27,443 nt of DNA from Odoribacter sp036657595 (GCA_036657595.1 JAVXFZ010000034.1:1-27443); one strand, 5' to 3'. Positions 8,378-17,530 are shown, counted from the stretch's first letter. Translations and numbers: made by a program. The notes: generated from the sequence alone by a model not told the origin.

Positions 8378-9382
8378 TTACAGAATCTCTTTTATTTTTA
8401 TCTTCATATAATCATCCCACGACATATTTTTATATGTATCACTCCCAATATAGTCCAATACCATATTTCCCCGCTTCCGATCTAAGTAGTAGTACAAACG
8501 TTCCATTAATTTTCCTTCTTCATCAAAGATGTAGATTCCCGGCACTCTCAGCACTTGTTCGCTCAAGGCTATCGCCAATTGATGAAGGTTGTTGTTTTCT
8601 GCCCCAGCATTAGTAAAGCGATGTGTCATAAAAGTGAGTGTGTCTGTTGATTGTGCATCCAAGCGCAGGCAATAAAAATGTTTGTCTGCCAATGCAGCAA
8701 AGGTGGTATCCGGAAAGACTATTTTTTCCATCATCTTACTCGAATTGTTCCAAGGTGCCTCTAAGAACAATAGTATCTTTTTTTTCTTTTCTTTTCTCTT
8801 CTGATCTAAATCTTTAAATTCCGTCCAATAATTGACAGGCTTTTCGTCTTTTAGTGCATCTATCCCAAATACTTGTTCAAAATCGGTCAAAAATTCATTT
8901 ACATTGGTAGAACGGTAAGCGTTTTCGGAAAAATAGACCATAAAGCCCTGCATTTTTTCCGCATCCATATAACCCGGTACAACTAAATTTACTTTTTCCG
9001 TATCGTATAGAAATACGGTGGTCGGATAGGACAATTTTCCTCCTAACATTTCTAATGCAATACCACTGATGGAGCGATTCCCATTTTTTACCGGAGCATA
9101 TTTTTTATCCCGAAAGGTCACTGTATCTGCCGATTCAGCATTTATCTTTACCGGATAGAAGTAACGATTGACAAAAGGAATCACCACAGGATCGGCATAA
9201 GTGGTCTGATCCATCTGTTTACACCATCCGCACCAATCCGTATAAAAATCAATCAGCAGTGGTTTCGGGTGTACTTTATTTAATTTTTCAGCCTCGCTGA
9301 TTGATAGCCAATGTATTTCATTTTGTTGAGCTCGTACTCCGAATGCCAGCAATAAAATTCCTATGATGAAAGCGACTTTCAT
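8378..9382 (-). CDS. exported tandem thioredoxin-fold protein, second domain without cysteines
   Basis: The signal peptide (about residues 1-18) is followed by a thioredoxin domain with the redox motif Trp50-Cys51-Gly-Trp-Cys54 and the cis-proline at Pro120 (SYPTTVFL). A second copy of the fold lies 161 residues later. There Trp211 aligns with Trp50, Cys51 and Cys54 are replaced by Asn212 and Ser215, and Pro281 (RVPGIYIF) matches the cis-proline. The first domain should act as a periplasmic thiol-disulfide protein of the DsbD-gamma/SoxW kind; the second cannot do dithiol chemistry and may bind a partner. It starts 10 bases after the AhpD-like gene, so it belongs to the M23-dxr-rseP cluster. 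Both the exact partner and the direction of electron flow are unknown. Confidence 0.88.
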   Translation of the reverse strand: MKVAFIIGILLLAFGVRAQQNEIHWLSISEAEKLNKVHPKPLLIDFYTDWCGWCKQMDQTTYADPVVIPFVNRYFYPVKINAESADTVTFRDKKYAPVKNGNRSISGIALEMLGGKLSYPTTVFLYDTEKVNLVVPGYMDAEKMQGFMVYFSENAYRSTNVNEFLTDFEQVFGIDALKDEKPVNYWTEFKDLDQKRKEKKKKILLFLEAPWNNSSKMMEKIVFPDTTFAALADKHFYCLRLDAQSTDTLTFMTHRFTNAGAENNNLHQLAIALSEQVLRVPGIYIFDEEGKLMERLYYYLDRKRGNMVLDYIGSDTYKNMSWDDYMKIKIKEIL

Positions 9383-9392
9383 TTTAAATTTC

Positions 9393-9746
9393 TTATTCTT
9401 TACGATCCGACTGTAATAATTCCCAATATTCGACAGCCCGCCGCAGGTGAGGGATAACTATTGTCCCTCCTACAAGATCAGCCACTGCAAATACTTCAAA
9501 CAGTTCATCCGTAGTGACTCCCTGTTCGTAGCATTTTTCTAAGTGGTATTTAATACAATCATCACACCTTAAAACCATTGAGGTAGCCAAGCCCAACATT
9601 TCTTTCACTTTTGTGGAAAGCGCACCTTCCATATAGGTGTTTGTGTCTATGTTATAAATTCGCTTGATTACTTTGTTATCCGCCGCTAAGATTTTTTCGT
9701 TCATCCGCGCCCGATAGTCCCGAAATTCTTTTACTTTATCGTCCAT
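9393..9746 (-). CDS. AhpD-like carboxymuconolactone decarboxylase-family protein
   Basis: This is a small all-helical CMD-family protein of 117 residues, cytoplasmic by lack of a signal. It keeps the AhpD peroxidase relay geometry: Glu49, Cys61, Cys64 and His68 have the same spacing as AhpD Glu118, Cys130, Cys133 and His137. The position of AhpD His132 is Asp63 here. This suggests a thiol-based peroxidase or disulfide reductase rather than a true decarboxylase. Its ATG overlaps the rseP stop by one base (TAATG), implying translational coupling, and the tandem-thioredoxin gene follows after 10 bases. The redox pairing with its neighbour is inference. Confidence 0.85.
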   Translation of the reverse strand: MDDKVKEFRDYRARMNEKILAADNKVIKRIYNIDTNTYMEGALSTKVKEMLGLATSMVLRCDDCIKYHLEKCYEQGVTTDELFEVFAVADLVGGTIVIPHLRRAVEYWELLQSDRKE

Positions 9747-11092
9747 TATCCGAAAAATTTAATCACATCATTGACATTTGCTAAAATAAACAGACCAAAA
9801 ATAAATACCATACCTACAATTTGGGCATATTCCATAAATTTTTCTCCCGGTCTGCGCCGAGTGATTACTTCATATAGCAGGAATAAAACGTGTCCCCCAT
9901 CAAGTGCCGGAATCGGTAAAATATTCACTACTGCCAACATAATAGAAATCAATGCGGTCAGACTCCAAAAATCAGCCCAATTCCAAACGGTGGGGAAAAT
10001 ATTGGCGATAGAAGCAAAACCACCGACGGATTTGACCGCTGTTGATCCCTGTGAAAATAGTAATTTCAATTGTTTCACATAAGATCCCAATTGATTTACC
10101 CCCATCTTTATTCCCGCCGGGATGGCTTCCAATAAGGTGTATTCGCGCGTGATCAATTTCAAGGTCGTTGGTGGCAATACGACATAAATCCCAAATTTTC
10201 CATCTTGACTCAAGGTGAAATTATAAAGCAATGTGTCTGTCCCGCGCAATATGTGGGTGCTTATTTCTTTTCCTTTGTTTGCCTCCACTAATTCTGTAAA
10301 TTCGTCATAGAATCGGAAGGTGCTGTCGTTCACCGATAGTATTTTATCTCCTTTTCGGATCCCTGCATCATAAGCGACAGAATAGTCGGCAAAATCTCCA
10401 ATTTCAACATTCTTCAGCGGATGTCGCGGGACAAGCAAAGGATTTAATGTATAACTTTTGGAAGACATTTCCAGTAGTTCAGCTACAAAAGTATCGGGAA
10501 TATTCAACGACACCTTCTCTCCTTGCCGGATCACTTGCATCGTCTTCGGATGGTTCAGCAACATCTCCGGAATAATAGATCCGAAACGATCGAGCTCCTG
10601 ATGATCGAGCGCAATGATCTGATCTCCTTTTTGCATTCCCATCTCGGTAAAGATAGAGTCGCAAACAACACCGTAGGTGACATTTTTAGCCGGTAAATAG
10701 GTTTCACCCCACGTGTAAAGGATTCCTATATAAATGGCAAAAGCAAGTAAGACGTTGACCATCACACCTCCCAGCATAATCAACAGACGTTGCCACGCCG
10801 GTTTTGCTCTAAATTCCCACGCTTGTGCCGGTTGTTTCATTTGTTCCGTATCCATCGATTCATCGATCATTCCGGCAATTTTTACATATCCCCCTAATGG
10901 TAACCAGCCAACTCCGTATTCTGTTTCACCTTTTTTGAATTTAAATAAGGAAAACCACGGATTAAAGAACATATAAAATTTTTCAACCCGCGTTTTAAAT
11001 AACTTGGCAAAAAGGAAGTGTCCAAATTCGTGGAAAACAACCAGAATAGAGAGACTTAAAACTAACTGTAAGACTTTTATTAATATATCCAT
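9746..11092 (-). CDS. rseP: RseP-type site-2 zinc metalloprotease
   Basis: This intramembrane protease cuts membrane-bound anti-sigma factors and leftover signal peptides. The first helix carries the zinc motif His21-Glu22-Phe-Gly-His25. The third zinc ligand is in the C-terminal motif NILPIPALDGG (Asn390, Asp398), and helices flank the motif. Two periplasmic PDZ-like segments lie between (around residues 130-190 and 220-300, the second with AGIRKGDKILSVND). Its 448 residues match the family. It lies 74 bases after dxr, as commonly seen in bacteria, and the gap holds a short hairpin element 11 bases before the ATG. It overlaps the AhpD-like gene by one base. No anti-sigma substrate is encoded here. 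Confidence 0.96.
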   Translation of the reverse strand: MDILIKVLQLVLSLSILVVFHEFGHFLFAKLFKTRVEKFYMFFNPWFSLFKFKKGETEYGVGWLPLGGYVKIAGMIDESMDTEQMKQPAQAWEFRAKPAWQRLLIMLGGVMVNVLLAFAIYIGILYTWGETYLPAKNVTYGVVCDSIFTEMGMQKGDQIIALDHQELDRFGSIIPEMLLNHPKTMQVIRQGEKVSLNIPDTFVAELLEMSSKSYTLNPLLVPRHPLKNVEIGDFADYSVAYDAGIRKGDKILSVNDSTFRFYDEFTELVEANKGKEISTHILRGTDTLLYNFTLSQDGKFGIYVVLPPTTLKLITREYTLLEAIPAGIKMGVNQLGSYVKQLKLLFSQGSTAVKSVGGFASIANIFPTVWNWADFWSLTALISIMLAVVNILPIPALDGGHVLFLLYEVITRRRPGEKFMEYAQIVGMVFIFGLFILANVNDVIKFFG

Positions 11093-11103
11093 TTTTATTA
11101 TTT

Positions 11104-11124
11104 AAGTCCGTTGACTCATTTGTT
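11104..11124 (-). repeat. short hairpin element upstream of rseP start
   Basis: This is the second copy of the element seen at 5963-5983. The minus-strand message reads GAGTC-AACG-GACTT, ending 11 bases before the rseP ATG. The first stem pair is a G-T wobble where the acrA copy has A-T, and the loop differs, while the 3' arm and flanking ACAAAT are the same. The stem is kept despite sequence change. Confidence 0.5.
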
Positions 11125-11166
11125 ATTTTTTATAATTTCCTTTTAATAAGTGATTTCTATTTAAAA

Positions 11167-12312
11167 TCACATCAAACTTTGAGCGATCCGTCGGCTTTCA
11201 GTGTCGGTCGCCATCAGATCCTCCAGCATAGGATTCGGGAGGAAGGACACGCGCTGCATTGTTTCTTCAATTAGATCGGACATTCTGATGAAAGATAGTT
11301 TTTCTTGCAGAAATGCCTCCACGGCTATCTCATTCGCGGCATTTAAAATGCAAGGCATATTTCCTCCTTTGTTCATTGCTTCATAGGCTAATTCCAAGTT
11401 CCGAAATGTTTTTCTGTCCGGTTCTTCAAATGTCAATGAGGGGGAGATTCTAAAATCCAATCGTCCAAAATCCGCGTCTATCCGTTCAGGAAATGTCAAT
11501 GCATACTGGATCGGAAGGCGCATATCCGGTACACCTAATTGTGCTTTTATGCAACCGTCTGAAAATTGGATCATTGAGTGTACGAGTGATTGTGGATGTA
11601 CCCATACTTCAATTTGTTCCGGCTTTACCCCAAATAACCATTTTGCCTCTATCACTTCAAATCCCTTGTTCATCATAGACGCAGAATCAATGGTTACTTT
11701 CGCCCCCATATTCCAATTGGGATGTTTTAAAGCATCTGTTGGAGTTACTTTTTCTAAAAACGCACGATCTTTCCCTCTGAAAGGTCCGCCAGAAGCCGTT
11801 AAAATCAATTTTTCCACCCGACTACGAGTTTCGCCCATTAGACATTGGAAGATCGCCGAATGTTCTGAATCAACGGGCAAGATCGCCACTTTCTGTTTTT
11901 CAATGGCCTGATTAATTAATTTCCCTGCCACAACCAAGGTTTCTTTGTTGGCTAAAGCGATGTTTTTCCCCGCCCGAATGGCATTCAAGGTAGGAATTAA
12001 TCCGCTATATCCCACCATCGCAGCCACCACCAAATCAACCGAAGAAGAGGTCACTACCTGAGCGATCGCTTCCGCTCCTGCATACACCTTTATCGCTTCG
12101 TGTTGCAACGCATCCCGCACGATGGTGTATTTTTCTTCATTGGCAATCACCACACAATTCGGTCTGAATTTCAGTGCCTGTTCTATCAGTAAGTCGACAT
12201 TGTTGTGTGCCGTCAGTACCTCCACACAAAATCGTTCGGGATTAGCAGCGATCACTTGTAATGTCTGAGTACCTATTGAACCGGTCGAACCCAGTATGGC
12301 TATATTTTTCAT
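11167..12312 (-). CDS. dxr: 1-deoxy-D-xylulose-5-phosphate reductoisomerase
   Basis: This enzyme converts DXP to MEP with NADPH, the committed step of the non-mevalonate isoprenoid pathway, in the cytoplasm. The N-terminal dinucleotide site is LGSTGSIGTQ (residues 7-16). The metal-binding region is PVDSEHSAIFQ, followed by the substrate-loop signatures SASMMNKGFE and HPQSLVHSMIQF. The C-terminal helical domain ends at residue 381, a normal length. It begins 10 bases after the M23 peptidase stop and precedes rseP, an order common in Bacteroidales. All catalytic landmarks are present. Confidence 0.97.
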   Translation of the reverse strand: MKNIAILGSTGSIGTQTLQVIAANPERFCVEVLTAHNNVDLLIEQALKFRPNCVVIANEEKYTIVRDALQHEAIKVYAGAEAIAQVVTSSSVDLVVAAMVGYSGLIPTLNAIRAGKNIALANKETLVVAGKLINQAIEKQKVAILPVDSEHSAIFQCLMGETRSRVEKLILTASGGPFRGKDRAFLEKVTPTDALKHPNWNMGAKVTIDSASMMNKGFEVIEAKWLFGVKPEQIEVWVHPQSLVHSMIQFSDGCIKAQLGVPDMRLPIQYALTFPERIDADFGRLDFRISPSLTFEEPDRKTFRNLELAYEAMNKGGNMPCILNAANEIAVEAFLQEKLSFIRMSDLIEETMQRVSFLPNPMLEDLMATDTESRRIAQSLM

Positions 12313-12322
12313 ATTTGTTTTT

Positions 12323-13183
12323 CTATTTGAACTTCATAAAATTCTCCGGATTTAGCGGATTCCCGGCTCGCCACAATTCAAAATGCAAATGTGGTCCACT
12401 GGTCACTTCTCCTGTATTTCCGACGATTCCAATTACTTCTCCTCCCCGAACATAGTCGCCCTGTTTTTTTAATAATGTTGAATTGTGTTTGTAGACAGAA
12501 ACCAAATCATTGGCGTGTTGTACCTGAACAACATAGCCCGTATTTACAGTCCAATCCGTGAAGATAATCACTCCATCTAAAACGGCAGCAACTTTGGCGT
12601 TGGCTTTCGCCACAATATCTGTCCCATAGTGTCGATTTTTTTCATCAAAACTTCGTGTCACAATACCTTCTACCGGGGGAAAGAAGTGATAGTAATCTTT
12701 GTTTTGTTCTTTCTGTCCAAATGACAGATTAAAACGTTCTTTTTCTTCCACTTCAGAACGAAATGCACTCTCCTGCTCGCTGATAGTAAATTGTATTGTA
12801 TCGTATCCCGGCTTGATACTGTCATTCCGCACAGTATTCCAAGCCGTTGAATCTCCTCCACTTACCATAATTTGCAAGGAACGCAGGAAACGGTCGCGTT
12901 TCATTAGTTCTTCTTCCAATGAATCGACACGGATCGCATTTTCAGCGATCATCTGTCGCATATTACCATCAGGATAACCGGGTATAAATTCCCGTAAGCC
13001 TGTAAAAGCGATCAATAAGATGGTCAATATCACTAATACGACACTCAATACGCTCAAGGCTGTCAGTACGTGTAGTTGAGATAATCTGAAATTTAATATT
13101 TCCTCGTAAGAGGTTTCGTTGATAACCGATAGTTTATACTTGTATTTCAGCCGATCCCATAATTTAACCTGCTCTTTTGCCAT
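12323..13183 (-). CDS. membrane-anchored M23 (LytM-type) peptidase
   Basis: This is a peptidoglycan endopeptidase or a divisome/envelope factor of the M23 family. The protein has a cytoplasmic N-terminus, one membrane helix (about residues 38-60), a helical linker (75-105), and a C-terminal beta-barrel peptidase domain (about 170-283). Zinc ligands are present: His185 and Asp189 in HYGTD, and His267 in HLHFE with His265 as catalytic partner; His233 lies in YKHNS. It should therefore be active, unlike degenerate LytM factors. It is the first gene of the cluster with dxr and rseP. The promoter lies just upstream with a leader of about 15 bases. Confidence 0.93.
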   Translation of the reverse strand: MAKEQVKLWDRLKYKYKLSVINETSYEEILNFRLSQLHVLTALSVLSVVLVILTILLIAFTGLREFIPGYPDGNMRQMIAENAIRVDSLEEELMKRDRFLRSLQIMVSGGDSTAWNTVRNDSIKPGYDTIQFTISEQESAFRSEVEEKERFNLSFGQKEQNKDYYHFFPPVEGIVTRSFDEKNRHYGTDIVAKANAKVAAVLDGVIIFTDWTVNTGYVVQVQHANDLVSVYKHNSTLLKKQGDYVRGGEVIGIVGNTGEVTSGPHLHFELWRAGNPLNPENFMKFK

Positions 13184-13203
13184 ACCTTCCTTATTTTAGC
13201 GAC

Positions 13204-13235
13204 CAAAATTACGATAAAATTATCAATGTAGCAAT
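13204..13235 (-). promoter_or_regulatory. promoter of the M23-dxr-rseP cluster
   Basis: On the minus strand ATTG, 20 bases, TAATTTTG: a perfect TAnnTTTG -7 box and a one-mismatch -33 box. The predicted transcript starts about 15 bases before the ATG at 13183. An inverted repeat GATAA-TT-TTATC (13213-13224) sits between the two boxes and could be an operator. Confidence 0.65.
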
Positions 13236-13342
13236 GTCTTCGTTTATAAAGTTCACAAAGTTGTTTGCACAGCTATTTCCGACAGATCCATTTTACAAAA
13301 GCTGATTGCTGTTTGTCTCACTCTCTCTTTTTGATACTGCCC

Positions 13343-14569
13343 TTACATTTCCTGATTTTCACCCACAACCTGAGAGTGATATTCAAAAACCTTTAAACCA
13401 AATTCGGGCAAGACAGCCATAATGTGATCGAAAATGTCGGCTTGTATCTTTTCGTATTTCACCCACTCCTGCTCAGCAGAGAAGCAGTAAATTTGTATCG
13501 GCATCCCGGTAGGTCCGGGCTGTAATTGTCTCACCATGTGTGTCATCCCTATGTTGATTTCCGGATTTGCTTCTATCCAAGCATCCATATAAGATCGAAA
13601 AACACCGATATTGGTAAGTTTCCGCTGATCCAATATGGTTATTTTATCCTTATTGATTGTACCTAATTTTGATAACATACCATCCAGATAATCTTTTAAA
13701 AAAGCAGAATAGGCAAATTTATCAATTTCATCGTGTGTCAGAAAATGAACCGAATCAATATCAATGTTGATGCTCCGCATAATTCTCCGCCCGGCTGATT
13801 CTTCCATCCCCCGCCAATTAGTGAATGATTCGGACACTAACTGATAGGTGGGTATTGTAGAAATTGTCATATCCCAATTCTGTACTTTTACGGTGTATAA
13901 GTTTACTTCCAGCACCGAACCATTTGCATTGTTTTTCGGCATCTCAATCCAGTCACCTATTCGTATCATATTGTTCGCCGTTAGTTGTATACCCGCAACA
14001 AATCCGAGTATAGAATCTTTGAATATCAATAATAGTACAGCTGCGAAGGCACTTAATCCGACGATCAGATGTTCCGGCGATTTATTCATCAAGACGCTGA
14101 CCACCGTCACTACCACAATTGTATAAAGAAAGACTTTGATCAATTGAATAAAAAAGGTGATCGGACGGTTTTTAGCCATCGGATAGCTGTCATAAATTCG
14201 ATTAATCGCATTCAACAAGGAAGATAAGATGAGGAATGTGACTATAATCAGCCAAATATCGACCAATCGCCTCAATATATCTTTGTATTCCCAATTAATG
14301 TACGACAATATAATATAAGCAGCTATCGGAAGAATTAAAGCCGATAGTTTACTAAAAAATCCTTGATCGTATAAAATATCATCCCACGTATTTCGGGTCT
14401 TTCCTACGATTTTTTTGATTAAATATGAGAGCCATTTTTTAGCAATCAGGTAGACACACGCAGCAATGAGGATCGTTGTAATAATTTTCAACACAATATC
14501 GTCTGTTTCTGATATTCCTAAATTCTCCAACCAATCTGTCAATCGGCGACCGTCTAAAAAATTATTCAT
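13343..14569 (-). CDS. MscS-family mechanosensitive ion channel
   Basis: This inner-membrane channel protects against hypo-osmotic shock by opening under membrane tension. Five or so hydrophobic segments are visible (about residues 28-48, 70-92, 105-125, 140-162 and 167-190). The last is the pore-lining helix, rich in Ala, Gly, Leu and Ile (GLSAFAAVLLLIFKDSILGFVAG). The conserved beta domain follows (RIGDWIEMP, NWDMTISTIP), then a C-terminal alpha-beta domain. The length of 408 residues and the segment number resemble the medium-size YbdG-like group rather than E. coli MscS itself (286). It has 159 bases before the M23 gene, so it is probably a separate unit. No perfect promoter box was found upstream. 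Confidence 0.92.
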   Translation of the reverse strand: MNNFLDGRRLTDWLENLGISETDDIVLKIITTILIAACVYLIAKKWLSYLIKKIVGKTRNTWDDILYDQGFFSKLSALILPIAAYIILSYINWEYKDILRRLVDIWLIIVTFLILSSLLNAINRIYDSYPMAKNRPITFFIQLIKVFLYTIVVVTVVSVLMNKSPEHLIVGLSAFAAVLLLIFKDSILGFVAGIQLTANNMIRIGDWIEMPKNNANGSVLEVNLYTVKVQNWDMTISTIPTYQLVSESFTNWRGMEESAGRRIMRSINIDIDSVHFLTHDEIDKFAYSAFLKDYLDGMLSKLGTINKDKITILDQRKLTNIGVFRSYMDAWIEANPEINIGMTHMVRQLQPGPTGMPIQIYCFSAEQEWVKYEKIQADIFDHIMAVLPEFGLKVFEYHSQVVGENQEM

Positions 14570-14686
14570 CTCGTCAATATGTTAAATTATTCTATAATTC
14601 ATCTACTAAACATCAGCAGATCAAGGTTTGCCTATTAAAGTTAAGTTAAACACAAAATCCTCCTTATATTGAATCGTAAATAAAAG

Positions 14687-14694
14687 TACTTTTG
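14687..14694 (+). promoter_or_regulatory. M16 peptidase promoter, -7 box
   Basis: TACTTTTG is a perfect TAnnTTTG -7 box, giving a leader of about 20 bases before the ATG at 14720. The -33 position does not show TTTG, so the promoter may be weaker or activator dependent. Confidence 0.6.
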
Positions 14695-14719
14695 TTTCAA
14701 AGACATAAAAATTTAGAAT

Positions 14720-17530
14720 ATGAAAAGACTATTTATTACCTTATTTATTTCCTGCCTCCTATCGATACAGGGAATTTTTGCACAAGTAAATTTACAGGCT
14801 CCAATGCCTCAGGATCCCAATGTTGTAGTAGGAAAACTATCGAATGGGATCACGTATTATATCCGCCACAATGCAGAGCCGAAAGACCGCGCAAGTTTTT
14901 ACATTATGCGAAATGCCGGAGCCTTGCTTGAAAATGACTCTCAAAATGGTCTGGCTCACTTTTTGGAACACATGGCTTTCAACGGATCTAAAAATTTTCC
15001 GGGAAACAGTATGATTTCCACTCTCGAAAAATATGGTGTCGCTTTCGGACGGAACGTCAACGCTTATACAGCACATAACGAAACCGTATATAATTTGAGT
15101 GAAGTTCCCACCACTGATGAGAAATTAATAGACACCTGCCTATTAGTTCTGCACGATTGGTCCTATTACTTGACCTTGTCAGAAAAAGACATTGACGATG
15201 AAAGAGGCGTTATCTCTGAAGAGTGGAGAACTCGCCACACGGGCAGTTTTAGAATACAAGCACAAACACTGCCGGTATTATTAAAAGGCTCACAATACGC
15301 CATTCGCGACGTAATCGGAGATTTGAACATTATCAAAAATTTCAAGTATCAAACGATCCGTGATTTTTATCACGAATGGTATCGTTCAGACTTAGAAGCC
15401 ATTGCTGTGGTTGGAGATTTTGACATTGTCAAAATGGAACAAAAGATCAAAGATCTTTTCTCTAAAATTCCGGCAGTCAAGAATCCCAAAGCCCGTCCAG
15501 AATTTGAAGTTCCAGAACACAACGAAATGTATTATTGCCTGGCTACCGATAAAGAAGTAGAAAGTTCTTCTATCAGTATCACAACTATGTTACCGGCACC
15601 GAGTGCTAAAGAAAAAAATACATTGAATTATTTGAGAGAAAATATTATTCATTCTTTCTATAATAGTATGATCAACTCTCGTATCAGCGAACTGATGCAA
15701 AAAGGGAATCCTCCTTTTATTAATGCCGGTATCGGTCACGGAGGTTTTGTGAGAGGTTATGATTCTTATAATATTTCAGCTACCCCAAAACCTAACGAAG
15801 AGGAGGTAGCCTTAGAAGCTATTTTGACAGAAAACGAAAAAGTAAAAAGATTCGGTTTTGCTAACAGTGAGTTGGAACGAGTGAAAACCAGTATGTTAGT
15901 TCAATTGGAATCTGCTTACAAAGAGAAAGATAAACAAGACAACGAAAGTTTCATCAATGATATGAAAGATCATTTCTTGGAACAAGAACCGATGCTTGAC
16001 TTCGACTACTATTATCAAATGGCTAAACAAATGATCCCTACCATTACCGTGGAAGAGGTTTCAGCAAAAGCCAAAGAATGGAATACCGAAAAGAATCGCA
16101 CGGTGATCATTTCAGGTCCGTCAGAAAATGCAAAACATTTGACCAAAGAAGAAGTGGTAGCTATTATGGATAAAGTGGCAAAATCAAATATTGAAGGCTA
16201 CAAAGACGAAGTAAGCACCTCTTCCTTGATCAGTGAAAACCTAAAAGGCTCTAAAATCGTTGCTACCAAAAAATTACCGCCATTCCAAGCAGAAGAATGG
16301 ACTTTAGCAAACGGTGCAAAAGTAATCTTCCGCAAAGCTGATTATGAAAAAGACGCCGTGTCGTTAGCTTCATACAGTAAGGGCGGTTCTTCTCTTTATG
16401 ATGTAAATATGTTGCCTTCAGCCAGCAATGCATCAGCCTTCATCAATGCATACGGACTGGGCGATTTCGATGCTATCACTTTGAGAAAACTCTTAAATGG
16501 CAAAATGGCATCTTGTGGTGTTTCAATCGATGGAATGTCTGAATCTGTCAACGGAAGTTCAACACCCAATGATTTTGAAACAATGTTGCAATTGCTTTAT
16601 CTTCGCTTTGAAAAGCCCCGCTTTGATAAAGAAGCTCACGAATCAATGATGAGTCGTAACCGCGCTGCTATTGCTAATATGGAAAAGAATCCGGAAAAGA
16701 TTATGAAAGATTCTATACAATTGATTATGAGCAATTATAATCAAAGATCTCTACTGTTCAATGAAAAATATTTGGATCAAATTAGTATTGAAAAAATTGA
16801 ACAGGTATACCGGGAACGTATTAAAAACGCTAATGATTTCACCTTTTTTATTGTTGGTAACATTGACGCAGAAACAGCCAAACCGTTAGTTGAAAAATAC
16901 ATCGGTTCACTGAAATCTGAAAACCGCAAAGAAGACTGGAAAGACAACAACGTCAGAGGTCCGAAAGGTAAAACAGTAAAAGTGATCGAATTGGCTTTGG
17001 AAACACCGAAATCAACCGTCATTACCAATTTTTCTAAAGATATGCCTTACAGTATGTACAATAACATTTGTAACAGTATCCTGAAAAGCATCTTGGATCT
17101 GAGATATACCACAAATATCCGTGAAAAAGAAGGTGGAACCTATGGCGTAGGAGTATCAAGCAGTTCTATGCGTGAGCCTTATTCCAATTACAGTCTGACG
17201 ATGAATTTTGATTGTGATCCTGCTAAAGCCGATCACCTGAAATCATTGATCTATGCTGAAACAGAAAATTTAATGAAAGAACCTCCGACGACTGAAGAAA
17301 TAAGCAAGGTTATCTTGAATATGAAAAAGAATCGGGAACAATCAAAACCTCATAATAATTATTGGTTGAATGCTATCTATAGTTATTATGTGAGTGGTAT
17401 CAATCCCGATGCTCCCCAAAATTTTGATGAGATTATTAATAAAATCACACCGAAAGACATTCAGAAATTTGCTCAATCTCTGTTCAAAGGTGCCGATGTT
17501 GTTGATATGACTTTTAATCCAAAACAATAA
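14720..17530 (+). CDS. secreted M16-family zinc peptidase (pitrilysin-like)
   Basis: This is an inverzincin peptidase of 936 residues with a signal peptide (hydrophobic residues 4-20, cut after FAQ or GIFA). It probably acts in the periplasm or outer envelope and degrades peptides. The N-terminal half has the inverted zinc motif His80-Phe-Leu-Glu83-His84 and a downstream acidic helix (DERGVISEEWRTR) supplying the third ligand. The C-terminal half repeats the fold but lacks HxxEH at the matching place (around SYSKGGSSLYD), as is normal for the inactive half of this family. The RxxxxYxxG signature near REKEGGTYGVG is kept. The gene stands alone between a promoter box and a strong terminator. 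Codon use does not differ noticeably from its neighbours. Confidence 0.93.
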   Translation: MKRLFITLFISCLLSIQGIFAQVNLQAPMPQDPNVVVGKLSNGITYYIRHNAEPKDRASFYIMRNAGALLENDSQNGLAHFLEHMAFNGSKNFPGNSMISTLEKYGVAFGRNVNAYTAHNETVYNLSEVPTTDEKLIDTCLLVLHDWSYYLTLSEKDIDDERGVISEEWRTRHTGSFRIQAQTLPVLLKGSQYAIRDVIGDLNIIKNFKYQTIRDFYHEWYRSDLEAIAVVGDFDIVKMEQKIKDLFSKIPAVKNPKARPEFEVPEHNEMYYCLATDKEVESSSISITTMLPAPSAKEKNTLNYLRENIIHSFYNSMINSRISELMQKGNPPFINAGIGHGGFVRGYDSYNISATPKPNEEEVALEAILTENEKVKRFGFANSELERVKTSMLVQLESAYKEKDKQDNESFINDMKDHFLEQEPMLDFDYYYQMAKQMIPTITVEEVSAKAKEWNTEKNRTVIISGPSENAKHLTKEEVVAIMDKVAKSNIEGYKDEVSTSSLISENLKGSKIVATKKLPPFQAEEWTLANGAKVIFRKADYEKDAVSLASYSKGGSSLYDVNMLPSASNASAFINAYGLGDFDAITLRKLLNGKMASCGVSIDGMSESVNGSSTPNDFETMLQLLYLRFEKPRFDKEAHESMMSRNRAAIANMEKNPEKIMKDSIQLIMSNYNQRSLLFNEKYLDQISIEKIEQVYRERIKNANDFTFFIVGNIDAETAKPLVEKYIGSLKSENRKEDWKDNNVRGPKGKTVKVIELALETPKSTVITNFSKDMPYSMYNNICNSILKSILDLRYTTNIREKEGGTYGVGVSSSSMREPYSNYSLTMNFDCDPAKADHLKSLIYAETENLMKEPPTTEEISKVILNMKKNREQSKPHNNYWLNAIYSYYVSGINPDAPQNFDEIINKITPKDIQKFAQSLFKGADVVDMTFNPKQ

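Noticed and set aside
16321..17530. Second half of the M16 peptidase without HxxEH, considered as a decayed gene
   Set aside because: An inactive C-terminal half is normal in single-chain M16 peptidases, and the frame is intact.
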